35,758 bases of DNA from an uncultured Eubacteriales bacterium (GTDB lineage Bacteria > Bacillota > Clostridia > Christensenellales > Aristaeellaceae), in NCBI GenBank assembly GCA_902761755.1, contig CACWLP010000023.1, positions 1 through 35,758 on the forward strand, in the 5' to 3' direction. Position numbers and translations under genes: made by a program. Below, piece after piece: positions 8,308-15,978 of this stretch. Under the pieces are notes generated by a model. The model saw only the letters and a program-made list of their open reading frames with translations, searched no databases and had not been told where the DNA came from. How positions within the stretch are numbered: position 1 is the first letter of the stretch; the number at the start of each line of letters is the position of its first letter.

Positions 8308-9173
8308 TTCTTCCGAGCCTCGTTCATTCGTATCTGGCCGATGGGACGCATCAGCTGCTTCACCAGCCGGATGCCGGGGATCCCCAGGTCATCCTCGCCG
8401 TTCAGAATGGCATAGTGCTCGGGCAGTATGCGGGCCAACGCCTGGCGGGTATAGTCCTGCAAGCCGGAAATGCGCTCTGTGCTCTTGGAAAAAGCGATAT
8501 CGAAGGAAGTTTCCGTCAGGGGAAATCCGGCGGAAATGGAAGCCGGCTCCCCATCCAGGTACACGATCACGCCCGTCAGATCCAGCGTCCGGCGGTGCTC
8601 CATCATCAGCTGGGAGGTGCCCCAGTCCATCAGCCCGTCCTCGCCGGGAAAACGGGCATGCCAGCGCCGCAGCACCTTTTCCATGTCGCTGTTGTTTTCC
8701 GCCGTCCAGGGCTCCACGCGCAGCTCGTGCTCGGCGCACAGGCGCTTCACGCCCTTGCGGATGCGGCGGTAGCCCTCCCCCGCCATGGTCAGGTAGGCCT
8801 GCCGGTCGTACAGGTATTCCGAATCCCCGTCCGCGGGAGCAAACTCAAACACGCCCGGAAACCGCTCTTCCAGAAACGCGATGTCCCCGTCCCGGGCATA
8901 GATCAGATCCAGCGGCTCTTCTTCCCGGAGCAGCTCCTCGATCCATCCGGCCCCCCGTTCCCTGTTTCCACAGGGAAAGTACCAGCAGTTGCCGGGCCTG
9001 GAGGTGCAGCGGACGATGTATGCATCCTCCTCCAGATGGATCGCCAATCCCATGTCACGCTGCCACAGAAACAGGGAGGCGAAGGAATGGGACTCGGACG
9101 GATGGCCGCACGCCGCGCGGATCGCATCGATCTGCAGCTTCTGTGCCAGCGTGATTTTTTCTGTCGTTATCAT
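8304..9173 (-). CDS. DUF2156 (phosphatidylglycerol lysyltransferase C-terminal-like) protein
   Basis: A 289-residue soluble protein resembling DUF2156, the GNAT-fold catalytic half of MprF-type aminoacyl-phospholipid synthases, which also occurs as a stand-alone domain. Visible family-like features are the N-terminal SHSFASLFLWQ segment, YLYDRQAYLTMAGEGYRRIRKGVKRL in the middle (an acceptor-site-like region), GVIVYLDGEPASISAGFPL and the C-terminal NGEDDLGIPGIRLVKQ segment. The true substrate is unknown: stand-alone members need not use aminoacyl-tRNA. Its stop overlaps the start of the MATE-HATPase gene (ATGA). In MprF a lipid flippase and this transferase domain are fused; here a MOP-type transporter and the transferase are adjacent, which suggests a split system, but this is inference. 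A purine-rich site (GAGGGAG) lies about 14 bases before the ATG. Confidence 0.82.
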   Translation of the reverse strand: MITTEKITLAQKLQIDAIRAACGHPSESHSFASLFLWQRDMGLAIHLEEDAYIVRCTSRPGNCWYFPCGNRERGAGWIEELLREEEPLDLIYARDGDIAFLEERFPGVFEFAPADGDSEYLYDRQAYLTMAGEGYRRIRKGVKRLCAEHELRVEPWTAENNSDMEKVLRRWHARFPGEDGLMDWGTSQLMMEHRRTLDLTGVIVYLDGEPASISAGFPLTETSFDIAFSKSTERISGLQDYTRQALARILPEHYAILNGEDDLGIPGIRLVKQLMRPIGQIRMNEARKK

Positions 9174-9218
9174 ATAGGAAGGTTTTCTCCCTCGCAGAAA
9201 GCCGCCGGATGCCGCGGC

Positions 9219-9518
9219 TTATTCCCGGATGGTCAGGATATCCACAAAGCCCGTCACTTCAAAGATCTCCATGATTTCGGGCTTCACGTTGCAGATTTCC
9301 ATTTCTCCCTGCTTCTTCATGGTTTTCTGGGCCGAAAGCAGCACGCGCAGGCCGGCGGAAGAAATGTAATCCAGCTTATCCAGGTCGAAGAGCAGTTCTG
9401 TGATCCCGTCCAGGGCAGTGCGCAGCTCATTCTCCAGCTGCGGGGAGGTGGAGGTGTCCAGGCGGCCCTCCAGAGCGATCGTGAGACTAGTGCCATTCTG
9501 ATTCTTCAGGATATTCAT
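9219..9518 (-). CDS. STAS-domain anti-sigma factor antagonist (RsbV/SpoIIAA-like)
   Basis: A 99-residue single STAS domain. It has the typical beta strand TIALEGRLDTSTSPQLENEL, the phospho-acceptor loop DYISSAGLRVLL with conserved serines, and a C-terminal EIFEVTGFVDIL helix. In partner switching, such proteins are inactivated by phosphorylation by an RsbW-type kinase and reactivated by a SpoIIE-type phosphatase. Both activities are encoded in the same operon (4420-6555). AGGAG lies 7 bases before the ATG. It sits 119 bases downstream of a second STAS gene and 45 bases upstream of the DUF2156 gene. Two antagonists with one intact and one degenerate kinase domain suggest a branched circuit. 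Confidence 0.93.
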   Translation of the reverse strand: MNILKNQNGTSLTIALEGRLDTSTSPQLENELRTALDGITELLFDLDKLDYISSAGLRVLLSAQKTMKKQGEMEICNVKPEIMEIFEVTGFVDILTIRE

Positions 9519-9637
9519 GGTATGCTCCTTTTCTGTGTCGTTTTTTGCTTGCCCGGCGCCGGGCCTGCCGCCGGGAAACCCGGCAGGGCCCGTTTACGCC
9601 CAGGCACGAGGATCGTGGCTGTCCGGGGCGGAGGGCT

Positions 9638-9934
9638 TTACGCCTGTCTTTCCACGTCGCACACGGCGACAAAGCCCGTGAGGCTGAGGACCTCATAGAT
9701 GTCGTCGGTGACGTTGATGATGCGTATCTCCCCCTGGCTGTACATGGTTTTCACCGCCTGCATCACCACCTTCAGCCCGGAACTGGAAATGTATTCGAGC
9801 CGGGAGCAATCCAGCGTCAAATCCCGGGTCCCGGCCAGCGCCTGATCCATTTCCTCGGCGAACTGCGGCGCCGCGAGGGTATCGATGCGGCCAATGGGGG
9901 TAACGGTGGTTTTGTCGCCGTCCCTTACAATCAT
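9638..9934 (-). CDS. STAS-domain anti-sigma factor antagonist, first gene of the partner-switch operon
   Basis: A 98-residue STAS protein, paralogous to the one at 9219-9518. Core features are VTPIGRIDTLAAPQFAEEM, the phospho-acceptor loop YISSSGLKVVMQA and EVLSLTGF. The ATG at 9934 is preferred over the one at 9940 because AGGAGG is 7 bases upstream of the former and only 1 base from the latter; the longer form would add Met-Ser. It is the first gene after the - strand promoter at 10048-10075. Its likely partners are the HATPase domains of the 711-residue protein and of the MATE fusion; the downstream target is not apparent, because no sigma factor lies in the operon. Confidence 0.93.
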   Translation of the reverse strand: MIVRDGDKTTVTPIGRIDTLAAPQFAEEMDQALAGTRDLTLDCSRLEYISSSGLKVVMQAVKTMYSQGEIRIINVTDDIYEVLSLTGFVAVCDVERQA

Positions 9935-10047
9935 GCTCATTCCTCCTCACCCCCGGAGCGCACGCCGGACCGGCGCGGTGCCGCCTGCATCCGGGCTCAT
10001 CATGCCCCCGGGATATTTGGCCTTGAAGTCAGAAACTTCCATTTACT

Positions 10048-10075
10048 ATTATACACAAAAATATACCTGCGTAAA
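10048..10075 (-). promoter_or_regulatory. Sigma-A-like promoter of the partner-switch operon
   Basis: On the - strand, TTTACG (10070-10075) and TATAAT (10048-10053) are separated by 16 bases, in an AT-rich patch within otherwise GC-rich DNA. An inverted repeat GAAGT/ACTTC at 10025-10039 overlaps the expected early transcribed region and could be an operator. About 110 bases of leader precede the STAS start. Confidence 0.65.
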
Positions 10076-10110
10076 GTTTTTTTTGCGTTTGCAGGCCGGA
10101 ATACAAACGG

Positions 10111-10154
10111 AAAACACGAGGAACGCCCCTCCCACAGTCAGGGGGGAGGGGCGT
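10111..10154 (-). terminator. Terminator of the NHLM-type export operon
   Basis: An 11-bp perfect stem, ACGCCCCTCCC at 10123-10133 paired with 10144-10154, lies 16 bases after the stop of the cystatin-like gene. On the - strand it is followed by a moderately T-rich tract. It separates this operon from the downstream partner-switch promoter. Confidence 0.75.
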
Positions 10155-10169
10155 ATCCGGGCGCCGGGA

Positions 10170-10544
10170 TCATTCCGCCGGGCCGTATTCGCACAGGGCG
10201 CCGAAATCGAAAGGCATGATGTGCAGGATCTCCACGGTCCCATCCAGCTTCTCATAAAGATAAATCAGCGCATAGAACGGCTGGGCGTCGGGCACCACCA
10301 CCGTGGCCTGGGCCAGGAAGCAGTGGTTCGTTCCGGCCACCACCTGGGAGCCCAGGTAGGCTACGGGCACATAATTGACCCCCACCAGGCCTTCCATGCC
10401 CTGATCGAACAGGGCCTGCAATTCTTCCGTGATCTCCGGGGATTCGGAGGGGGCCCAGCCGCCGGACAGGGCCGGCGCTTCTTCCGCACAGGCGGCGCAG
10501 ACCAGCAGCATCGCAACAAACGTCAGCGCAATCAGTTTCTTCAT
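10170..10544 (-). CDS. Secreted cystatin-like protein
   Basis: A 124-residue protein with a signal peptide (MKKLIALTFVAMLLVCAACA, likely signal peptidase I cleavage after ACA) and a mature part that looks like a cystatin. It has a Gly-Gly-Trp near the mature N-terminus (28-30), a helix ITEELQALFDQGMEGLVG, then strand and loop SQVVAGTN (66-73), the papain-binding first hairpin of eukaryotic stefins and cystatins (QxVxG). Strands ATVVVPDAQPFYALIYLYE and TVEILHI follow. Cystatins inhibit C1 papain-like cysteine proteases. The gene is the last of an export operon that includes a papain-fold C39 peptidase, starting 70 bases after the preceding stop. The ATG at 10544 is chosen because it opens the signal peptide; the ATG 12 bases upstream abuts AAAGG. 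No lipobox fits well. The fold assignment is from motif reading only. Confidence 0.75.
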   Translation of the reverse strand: MKKLIALTFVAMLLVCAACAEEAPALSGGWAPSESPEITEELQALFDQGMEGLVGVNYVPVAYLGSQVVAGTNHCFLAQATVVVPDAQPFYALIYLYEKLDGTVEILHIMPFDFGALCEYGPAE

Positions 10545-10614
10545 GATCAATTTCATCCTTTCACGCGCCGTTTTTTCCCGGCGCATTCATTGATACGAAC
10601 GGGATCCGGATCTG

Positions 10615-12834
10615 TCAGGGGTTTTCTTCGCCGGGCTCGCTTTTTTTGGTTTCTTCAGCCCCCAGCCGCTGACGTTCCACCAGTTCGGCGAAAATACCGT
10701 TGCGGGCGATCAGGTCCTCATAGGTGCCGTCTTCGGCGATCTTGCCGCCGTCGATCACCAGGATGCGGTCGCAGTGCCGGATGGTGGACAGGCGGTGAGC
10801 GATAACGATGCGGGTGCACTTCATCTTGTCCAGGGCGTCGGAAACCTTTTTCTGGGTGATGTTGTCCAGGGCGGAGGTAGCCTCGTCGAAAATCAGGATC
10901 CGGGGCTTGGGCGCGATGGCCCGGGCGATCATCAGGCGCTGGCGCTGGCCGCCGGAAATGGTGCCGCCGCCTTCCTGCAGAAGCGTGTTCATGCCCATGG
11001 GCATATCCCGGATGTCCTCGGCGATCCCCGCGATCTCCGCCGCGTCCCAGGCGTCCTGCAGTTTCAGCGTGGGCGCGGAAATCACGATGTTTTCAAAAAT
11101 GCTGCCGGAAAACAGGTGCCCGTCCTGCATCACCACGCCGATCTGCCGCCGCAGGGAGCGCAGGTCCAGCTGCTGCAGATCCTTCTTATCATAGTTGATC
11201 ACGCCGCGGGAGGGCTTTTCAAACCCCAGCAGCAGCCGGACCAGCGTGGACTTTCCGCAGCCGCTCTTCCCCACGATGGCCACGTACTGCCGCGGCGGGA
11301 TGCTCAGGTTGAAATCGTCGAACAGCGGCTTGCTTTCCGGATCGTATCCGAAGGTCACGTGGGCCATCTCGATGCTGCCGGACAGCCGGGTGACGGTCTC
11401 CTTGGTGGTGGAGGATTCCGGCGCCGCGGCCAGGAGGGGCTTGATCAGGTTGATGATGGGCTTGATGGAAGCGGCGGACAGCGCCACGGCCGCCAGGGAG
11501 GAAAACGCGGAGGAAATATAGCCGTAAGCCGTGTTGAAGGCGTAGTAGTCCGCCACGCTCACCTTGCTCCTGACCGCGATGAAATACATCACGGCGGTGC
11601 CGATCAGGGTGATGGCGGTGGTGAACACCTCGGACAGCTTGATGATGCCGGGAGGATTGAAGGTGAGCTCCGCGCTCTTGGAATAGGCCTGGGACCATTT
11701 GGCGAACGCCCGGTTTTCCGATCCGCTCAAACGGATCTTCTGGATGCCGGTGATCAGGGAATACACCAGGCCGCGCTCCTTGGCGGTATGCACCATTTTT
11801 TCCGCGTCGATGCGCATCTGCACCATGGCGGACAGCAGGCTGATGCCCAGCGTCAGCAGCGTCACGATCAGGCTGGGCCAGACCAGGCTTGGCGCGAAGG
11901 CGAAGATCTGCGTCAGATACACCAGGGAAAAGACGCCCGTGATCCCCGTGGAGAACAGCGAATCCACGATGGTGGTGCACAGGGAATCCATGTAGCTGAT
12001 ATATTGGTTCAGTTCGCCCGCGGAATAGGATTTGAAGAAGGACGCCGGCATGGACAGGATGCGCATCATGGTGGCCGCGCTGACGTTGATATTCAGCTTT
12101 TCACGGATCCTGGAGAGCACCATCGTTCTGATGATCATCAGGATGGCGCTGCCTATGGTGGCAAACAGCAGGAAAGACATAACGGCGTACAGCAGCTGCA
12201 TGCTGCCGCTGAGCACCACGGTGCCCATCAGCACCTGGTTCAGCTTGGGCATCAGCATGCCCACCAGCGTGATGGCCAGGGCCGCCACGCCGAAGCTGAC
12301 CAAGTCGCGCACGGTGAGGCAGCCCATCATATAGCGCAGCAGATCCTTGAGCGTCAGCTCCCGGGTGGGCAGCGGGCGGTAGAAGCACAGCGCCTCGCTG
12401 CTGATCCGCTTTTCTTCCTTGGCGTTGATCCGCACCCGGCCCCCGGTCCGGGGATCCACATACTCATAGCCGCCCATATTGGAGGGCAGCACGGTGATGA
12501 CCGTGCCCTCGTCCTTCAGGGAAGTGATCATGGGCCCCATGGCGTCTCTGTGCCAGCCCTTGGTGAGGATGACCTCCCGGTACAGGATGCCGGTGGGCGA
12601 AAGAAGATAATCCAGCCGGTCCTGCAGCCCGCGGACGTTGGCGGGCACTTCCCTTTCCTTGAGGCCGAAGTATTTCAGCAGCCCGGAAACGGCGTCGCTC
12701 ACGTCCTCCTGGTCCTGCAGGGTGCTGTGGATCTTCCGGCCGGTAATGGAACGGGCAATGCCTTCAAACGAGTCGCTCAGCAGTTCGCGCTCGTGCTTTT
12801 TCCGGAATTCTATCTGCTCGTCAAACCAACCCAT
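10615..12834 (-). CDS. NHLM/NHLP-type peptide export ABC transporter, peptidase-less subunit
   Basis: A 739-residue transporter of the NHLM_micro_ABC2 type. Residues 1-170 form a soluble N-terminal region lacking C39 catalytic residues, followed by an exporter membrane domain (about 175-460) and a nucleotide-binding domain. That domain has Walker A GKSGCGKST (522-530), signature SGGQRQR (627-633), Walker B ILIFDE (646-651) and a switch His in VIAHRLST. All ATPase motifs are intact. In NHLM systems this subunit pairs with the C39-bearing transporter and an HlyD-like protein to process and export leader-bearing peptides. It lies 34 bases after the C39 transporter gene, with AGAGGG before its ATG. 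The NHLM assignment is from domain architecture and gene order; a precursor peptide is not found next to it. Confidence 0.88.
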   Translation of the reverse strand: MGWFDEQIEFRKKHERELLSDSFEGIARSITGRKIHSTLQDQEDVSDAVSGLLKYFGLKEREVPANVRGLQDRLDYLLSPTGILYREVILTKGWHRDAMGPMITSLKDEGTVITVLPSNMGGYEYVDPRTGGRVRINAKEEKRISSEALCFYRPLPTRELTLKDLLRYMMGCLTVRDLVSFGVAALAITLVGMLMPKLNQVLMGTVVLSGSMQLLYAVMSFLLFATIGSAILMIIRTMVLSRIREKLNINVSAATMMRILSMPASFFKSYSAGELNQYISYMDSLCTTIVDSLFSTGITGVFSLVYLTQIFAFAPSLVWPSLIVTLLTLGISLLSAMVQMRIDAEKMVHTAKERGLVYSLITGIQKIRLSGSENRAFAKWSQAYSKSAELTFNPPGIIKLSEVFTTAITLIGTAVMYFIAVRSKVSVADYYAFNTAYGYISSAFSSLAAVALSAASIKPIINLIKPLLAAAPESSTTKETVTRLSGSIEMAHVTFGYDPESKPLFDDFNLSIPPRQYVAIVGKSGCGKSTLVRLLLGFEKPSRGVINYDKKDLQQLDLRSLRRQIGVVMQDGHLFSGSIFENIVISAPTLKLQDAWDAAEIAGIAEDIRDMPMGMNTLLQEGGGTISGGQRQRLMIARAIAPKPRILIFDEATSALDNITQKKVSDALDKMKCTRIVIAHRLSTIRHCDRILVIDGGKIAEDGTYEDLIARNGIFAELVERQRLGAEETKKSEPGEENP

Positions 12835-12868
12835 AGTATTTCCCTCTTCTCCTTGGCCTTTTCGATCG

Positions 12869-15046
12869 TTATTCGCTGGTCACCAGCGCCGCGTACGCGC
12901 CGCCCTTGGCGTACAGCTCCTCGTGGGTGCCGCGTTCGATGATTTTGCCCTTGTCCATCACGATGATCTCGTCGCAGTTGCGGATGGTGGACAGGCGATG
13001 GGCGATGATGATGCAGGTGATGCCCCGGTCGTTGATGGAACGGATCACCTCATGCTCCGTTCGGGCGTCCAGGGCGGAGGTGGCCTCGTCCATGATGCAG
13101 ATGGTGGGATCCTGGGAAAGCGCCCGGGCGATCTCCAGCCGCTGGCGCTGCCCGCCGGACAGGTCGCGCCCGCCGTCCAGCAGCTTATGGGAAAAGCCGC
13201 CCTCGCGGGTGACGATATCGTCGTAGATGCCGGCGTCCCGGGCCGCCAGGGTGACTTCAAAATCCTCGATGGAATCATCCCACATCTTGATGTTCTGGGA
13301 AATGGTGTCCTCAAAGAGGGTGATGTCCTGATCGATAACGCTGACGGAGCCCGTGAACACATTGCGGTCGATTTTTTCCAGGGGGATGCCGTCAAACGTG
13401 ATCGTGCCGCTCCAGGGATGGTTGAGCCCGGAGATCAGCTTGGCCAGGGTGGATTTTCCGCAGCCCGTCCGCCCTACGAAGGCGATCTTCTGCCCGGGCT
13501 TCACCGTCATGGAAAAATCGGTGATCAGGGGCTTGCCCAGCCGGGAATAGCCGAAGGTGACGTTTTTGAGCTCGATGGCGCCGGAGAGCTTCTGATATTC
13601 TTCTTTCTTCTCCCGGGGAGAGAAGGAATCATCCTCTTTGTAGCTCATCACGTCGTCCACGCGCTCCATCTGGGTGATCATTTCCTGCATGGACTGGCCG
13701 GCGCTGATCATGGAAGAGGCGGGCGCCATGAAGGAGGACAGGAAGCTCTGGAAGGCCATCACCATGCCGATGGTGAACTGGCCCCGCACCACCAGCATCA
13801 CCCCGAGCCCCAGCACCGCCAGATTCGCAATGTAGGAGATGAGGGCAGGCAATGAACCCAGAAAATAGTTCAGCCGGTTGAACCGGACGCCCTGGGTGTT
13901 CACGCTGGCCTGGTAGCCGGCCCAACGGCCGAAAAAGCCGTTCTCCGCGCCGCTGGACTTGATGGTTTCGATCATGCTGATGCCGGACATGGTGGCGGAG
14001 GAAAGCTTGGCGGAATCGCGCTGCTGGACGCGGGTGATGTTCACCCGCTTGGCCGTGACGACAGAGGATACGGCCAGGTTCAGCAATATGGCCCCGATGC
14101 CGATGAGCGACAGCAGCAGGCTGTAATGGATCATGACGATCAGATAGAACACCATCATCATCGCCTGGATCGCCAGGGGGGCGAAGATCTGCACCAGGGA
14201 ATTGGAGATGGACGCATTGGTGGCCTGGCGGTCTGCGATATCCGCCGACATCCGCTGGCTGAAAAACTGCATGGGCAGCCGCAGCACCTTCCACAGATAG
14301 GAAGCGCTGCCGTAGGCGGACATCTTGCCCTCGATACGCAGGGAATAAACGGCGGAAATCCAGGTGACCACCACGCTGACGATGATCAGAAGCGAGAACA
14401 GGAGCATGAACGGCGTGAGCCATTCGGGGTTTTCGCCGGTAAGCAGCCGGTCCAGGAACGTACGGGAAAACGCCGGCTGGATCAGGCCGATCAGGGAAGA
14501 AACGGTGGTGGTGAGCACCACGAACGCCGCGGCGGCGCCGGCGCCCCTCAGGCGTTCCTTCGCATAGGAGAATACGGATTTGGGCTTGCCGGAGGGAACG
14601 AAATCCTCTCCCGGCTCAAAAGTAAGGCAGACGCCGGTGAATTCCCGGTCAAATTCCTCCCATTCCACGGTCACGCGGCCCCGGGCGGGGTCGTTGAGCA
14701 CGGCGCGCTTGCCCTTGAAGCCGCAGAGCACCACAAAGTGGTTGAACCCCCAATGGATGATGCAGGGGAAGGGGCCTTCCTCCATCAGCGTATCCGGCTC
14801 GATCCGCCAGGCGTTGGCCTTCATGCCGTAGCTCCGGGCGGCCAGCATGATGTTTTTTGCGTTGGCCCCGTTCATGGACACGCCGCAGTCCACCCGGGCC
14901 TGCTCCAGGGGGATCCATTTGCGGTAATAATGCATGATCATGGTCAGCGACGCGGCGCCGCATTCCAGCGCTTCCATCTGCATGACCACGGGGACGCGCA
15001 CCGCGCCCTTCGTCACCGGTTTGGGCACTTTCTTCTTATTAAACAC
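12869..15046 (-). CDS. C39 peptidase-containing ABC transporter (NHLM/NHLP-type peptide maturation and export)
   Basis: A 725-residue transporter combining a cytosolic C39 cysteine peptidase (residues 17 to about 145), an exporter membrane domain and a nucleotide-binding domain. The peptidase has the oxyanion Gln (Q23), catalytic Cys (C29 in ALECGAASL), His (H103 in NHFVVL) and Asp (D119 in NDPARG), so it should cleave leaders after Gly-Gly. The C-terminal ATPase has Walker A VGRTGCGKST, signature LSGGQRQR and Walker B ICIMDEATSALD. The start is GTG at 15046 with AGGAGG about 7 bases upstream. It follows the HlyD-like gene by 12 bases. Substrates should be peptides with a GG-type leader; the best candidate in this window is the product of 27596-27835. 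Confidence 0.93.
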   Translation of the reverse strand: MFNKKKVPKPVTKGAVRVPVVMQMEALECGAASLTMIMHYYRKWIPLEQARVDCGVSMNGANAKNIMLAARSYGMKANAWRIEPDTLMEEGPFPCIIHWGFNHFVVLCGFKGKRAVLNDPARGRVTVEWEEFDREFTGVCLTFEPGEDFVPSGKPKSVFSYAKERLRGAGAAAAFVVLTTTVSSLIGLIQPAFSRTFLDRLLTGENPEWLTPFMLLFSLLIIVSVVVTWISAVYSLRIEGKMSAYGSASYLWKVLRLPMQFFSQRMSADIADRQATNASISNSLVQIFAPLAIQAMMMVFYLIVMIHYSLLLSLIGIGAILLNLAVSSVVTAKRVNITRVQQRDSAKLSSATMSGISMIETIKSSGAENGFFGRWAGYQASVNTQGVRFNRLNYFLGSLPALISYIANLAVLGLGVMLVVRGQFTIGMVMAFQSFLSSFMAPASSMISAGQSMQEMITQMERVDDVMSYKEDDSFSPREKKEEYQKLSGAIELKNVTFGYSRLGKPLITDFSMTVKPGQKIAFVGRTGCGKSTLAKLISGLNHPWSGTITFDGIPLEKIDRNVFTGSVSVIDQDITLFEDTISQNIKMWDDSIEDFEVTLAARDAGIYDDIVTREGGFSHKLLDGGRDLSGGQRQRLEIARALSQDPTICIMDEATSALDARTEHEVIRSINDRGITCIIIAHRLSTIRNCDEIIVMDKGKIIERGTHEELYAKGGAYAALVTSE

Positions 15047-15058
15047 GCCGCCACCTCC

Positions 15059-15550
15059 TCACTGCAGCAGCAGCGAGATGGGCTGCAGATCCTCCGTGAC
15101 CACTTCGCCGGTGTAGACGCCCGCTTCCAGATCCGTGATCACCGGCACTTCCACCACCGGGTCGCCCACGCTTAAGTTTCCGCTGAGCAGCACCCGGGGG
15201 GAGATCTCCTCCGACACGATGATCACGTCATGTTGACCGTCGGTCTTCAGCGGATAATCGGCGCCTTCCACCCGGATGACGCCCCGGGAAAGCACCTTGT
15301 CCACCATGTCGTAGCCCACATAGACGGTTTTCTTTTCCGGGCTGACGGAAACGGCGAATTCCTCCGTGGTGCGGATATGCCCGAAAATCCCCCACAGGAT
15401 GCCGCCCACCAGCAGCGCGATCACCGCCGCCAATACCAGCCAGATCCCCGGAGACGTGACCCGCAGGTAGTCGTTCAGCGACTCCGGCGATTCCACGGCC
15501 TCCAGGCTTTTCTCACGGAACAGTTTGGTCTTCGGTTGTTGTTCAGACAT
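15059..15550 (-). CDS. Short HlyD-like membrane protein of the NHLM export system
   Basis: A 163-residue protein with a cytoplasmic N-terminus (FREKSLEAVESPESLNDYLRV, typical of NHLM HlyD proteins), one membrane segment at about 36-56 and a C-terminal beta-rich part. It is far shorter than usual membrane fusion proteins (around 400 residues) and lacks the long coiled-coil hairpin, consistent with a Gram-positive cell without an outer membrane. It is the first gene of the - strand export operon, with GAGGAG about 9 bases before the ATG. The operon is divergent from the BY-kinase operon; no - strand promoter could be assigned confidently. The short beta-rich tail may dock to the two transporters outside the membrane. 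Confidence 0.8.
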   Translation of the reverse strand: MSEQQPKTKLFREKSLEAVESPESLNDYLRVTSPGIWLVLAAVIALLVGGILWGIFGHIRTTEEFAVSVSPEKKTVYVGYDMVDKVLSRGVIRVEGADYPLKTDGQHDVIIVSEEISPRVLLSGNLSVGDPVVEVPVITDLEAGVYTGEVVTEDLQPISLLLQ

Positions 15551-15978
15551 GGCGAAGTGCTCCTCTCGTTGGTTTCCGCTTCAGGACCGCCGTCGGATCA
15601 GGGGCCGGCCTGTTTTTCCGCCCGGCCCTGCCTGCGCGCCCGGCGGCATGCTCCCGCGCCGCGTGGGATGCGATCCGTTTTTTGAAAACGGCGCGGCCCC
15701 CGATCCCCTTCCGCCGGGGATCGTCCAGGGGGGCGGCGGACAAATTTGTTAACAGATTCACGTCAGTGCATATTTTATCATATTTTTTTTGCGGACGCCA
15801 CCCTTTGCAGAAAATTTTTTCCATTTTAACGGGGAAAAAACCCCGAAAATACACAAAATTGTTTTGACAAGATTCCCGTTTGCCCGTATAATGTTATGTG
15901 GGTTTTTTTGCGACCCAAAAAATGGTTCCGCATACGCCGGCACAGAAAAATGCCGATCGAATAACGGGGAGTTGACCG
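15551..15978. other. 428-base divergent intergenic region
   Basis: This separates the peptide export operon (-) from the BY-kinase operon (+). The left part is GC-rich and the right part, from about 15760, is strongly AT-rich. It holds the + strand promoter at 15864-15892 and, just upstream of that -35 box, a perfect inverted repeat CGGGG (15830-15834) / CCCCG (15841-15845) around six A residues that could be an operator. No convincing gene or structured RNA was seen, and no clear - strand promoter. Confidence 0.6.
15864..15892 (+). promoter_or_regulatory. Perfect consensus sigma-A promoter of the BY-kinase operon
   Basis: TTGACA at 15864-15869 and TATAAT at 15887-15892 are separated by exactly 17 bases. 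The start codon is at 15979, leaving a leader of about 80 bases with GGGGAG as ribosome binding site. Such an ideal promoter suggests strong basal transcription, perhaps checked by a repressor. Confidence 0.9.

Noticed and set aside
4387-8415. Long + strand open frames opposite the phosphatase-kinase and MATE genes
   Set aside because: Their translations are His/Gln/Arg-rich low-quality sequence, while the - strand proteins show complete domains and active-site motifs.
10170-10544. Lipoprotein reading of the cystatin-like protein
   Set aside because: The cysteines near the signal peptide end (VCAAC) do not fit the lipobox pattern; cleavage after ACA by signal peptidase I fits better.
10774-15175. 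Long + strand open frames opposite the two ABC transporter genes
   Set aside because: They are antisense shadows; the - strand encodes intact Walker motifs and a C39 peptidase.
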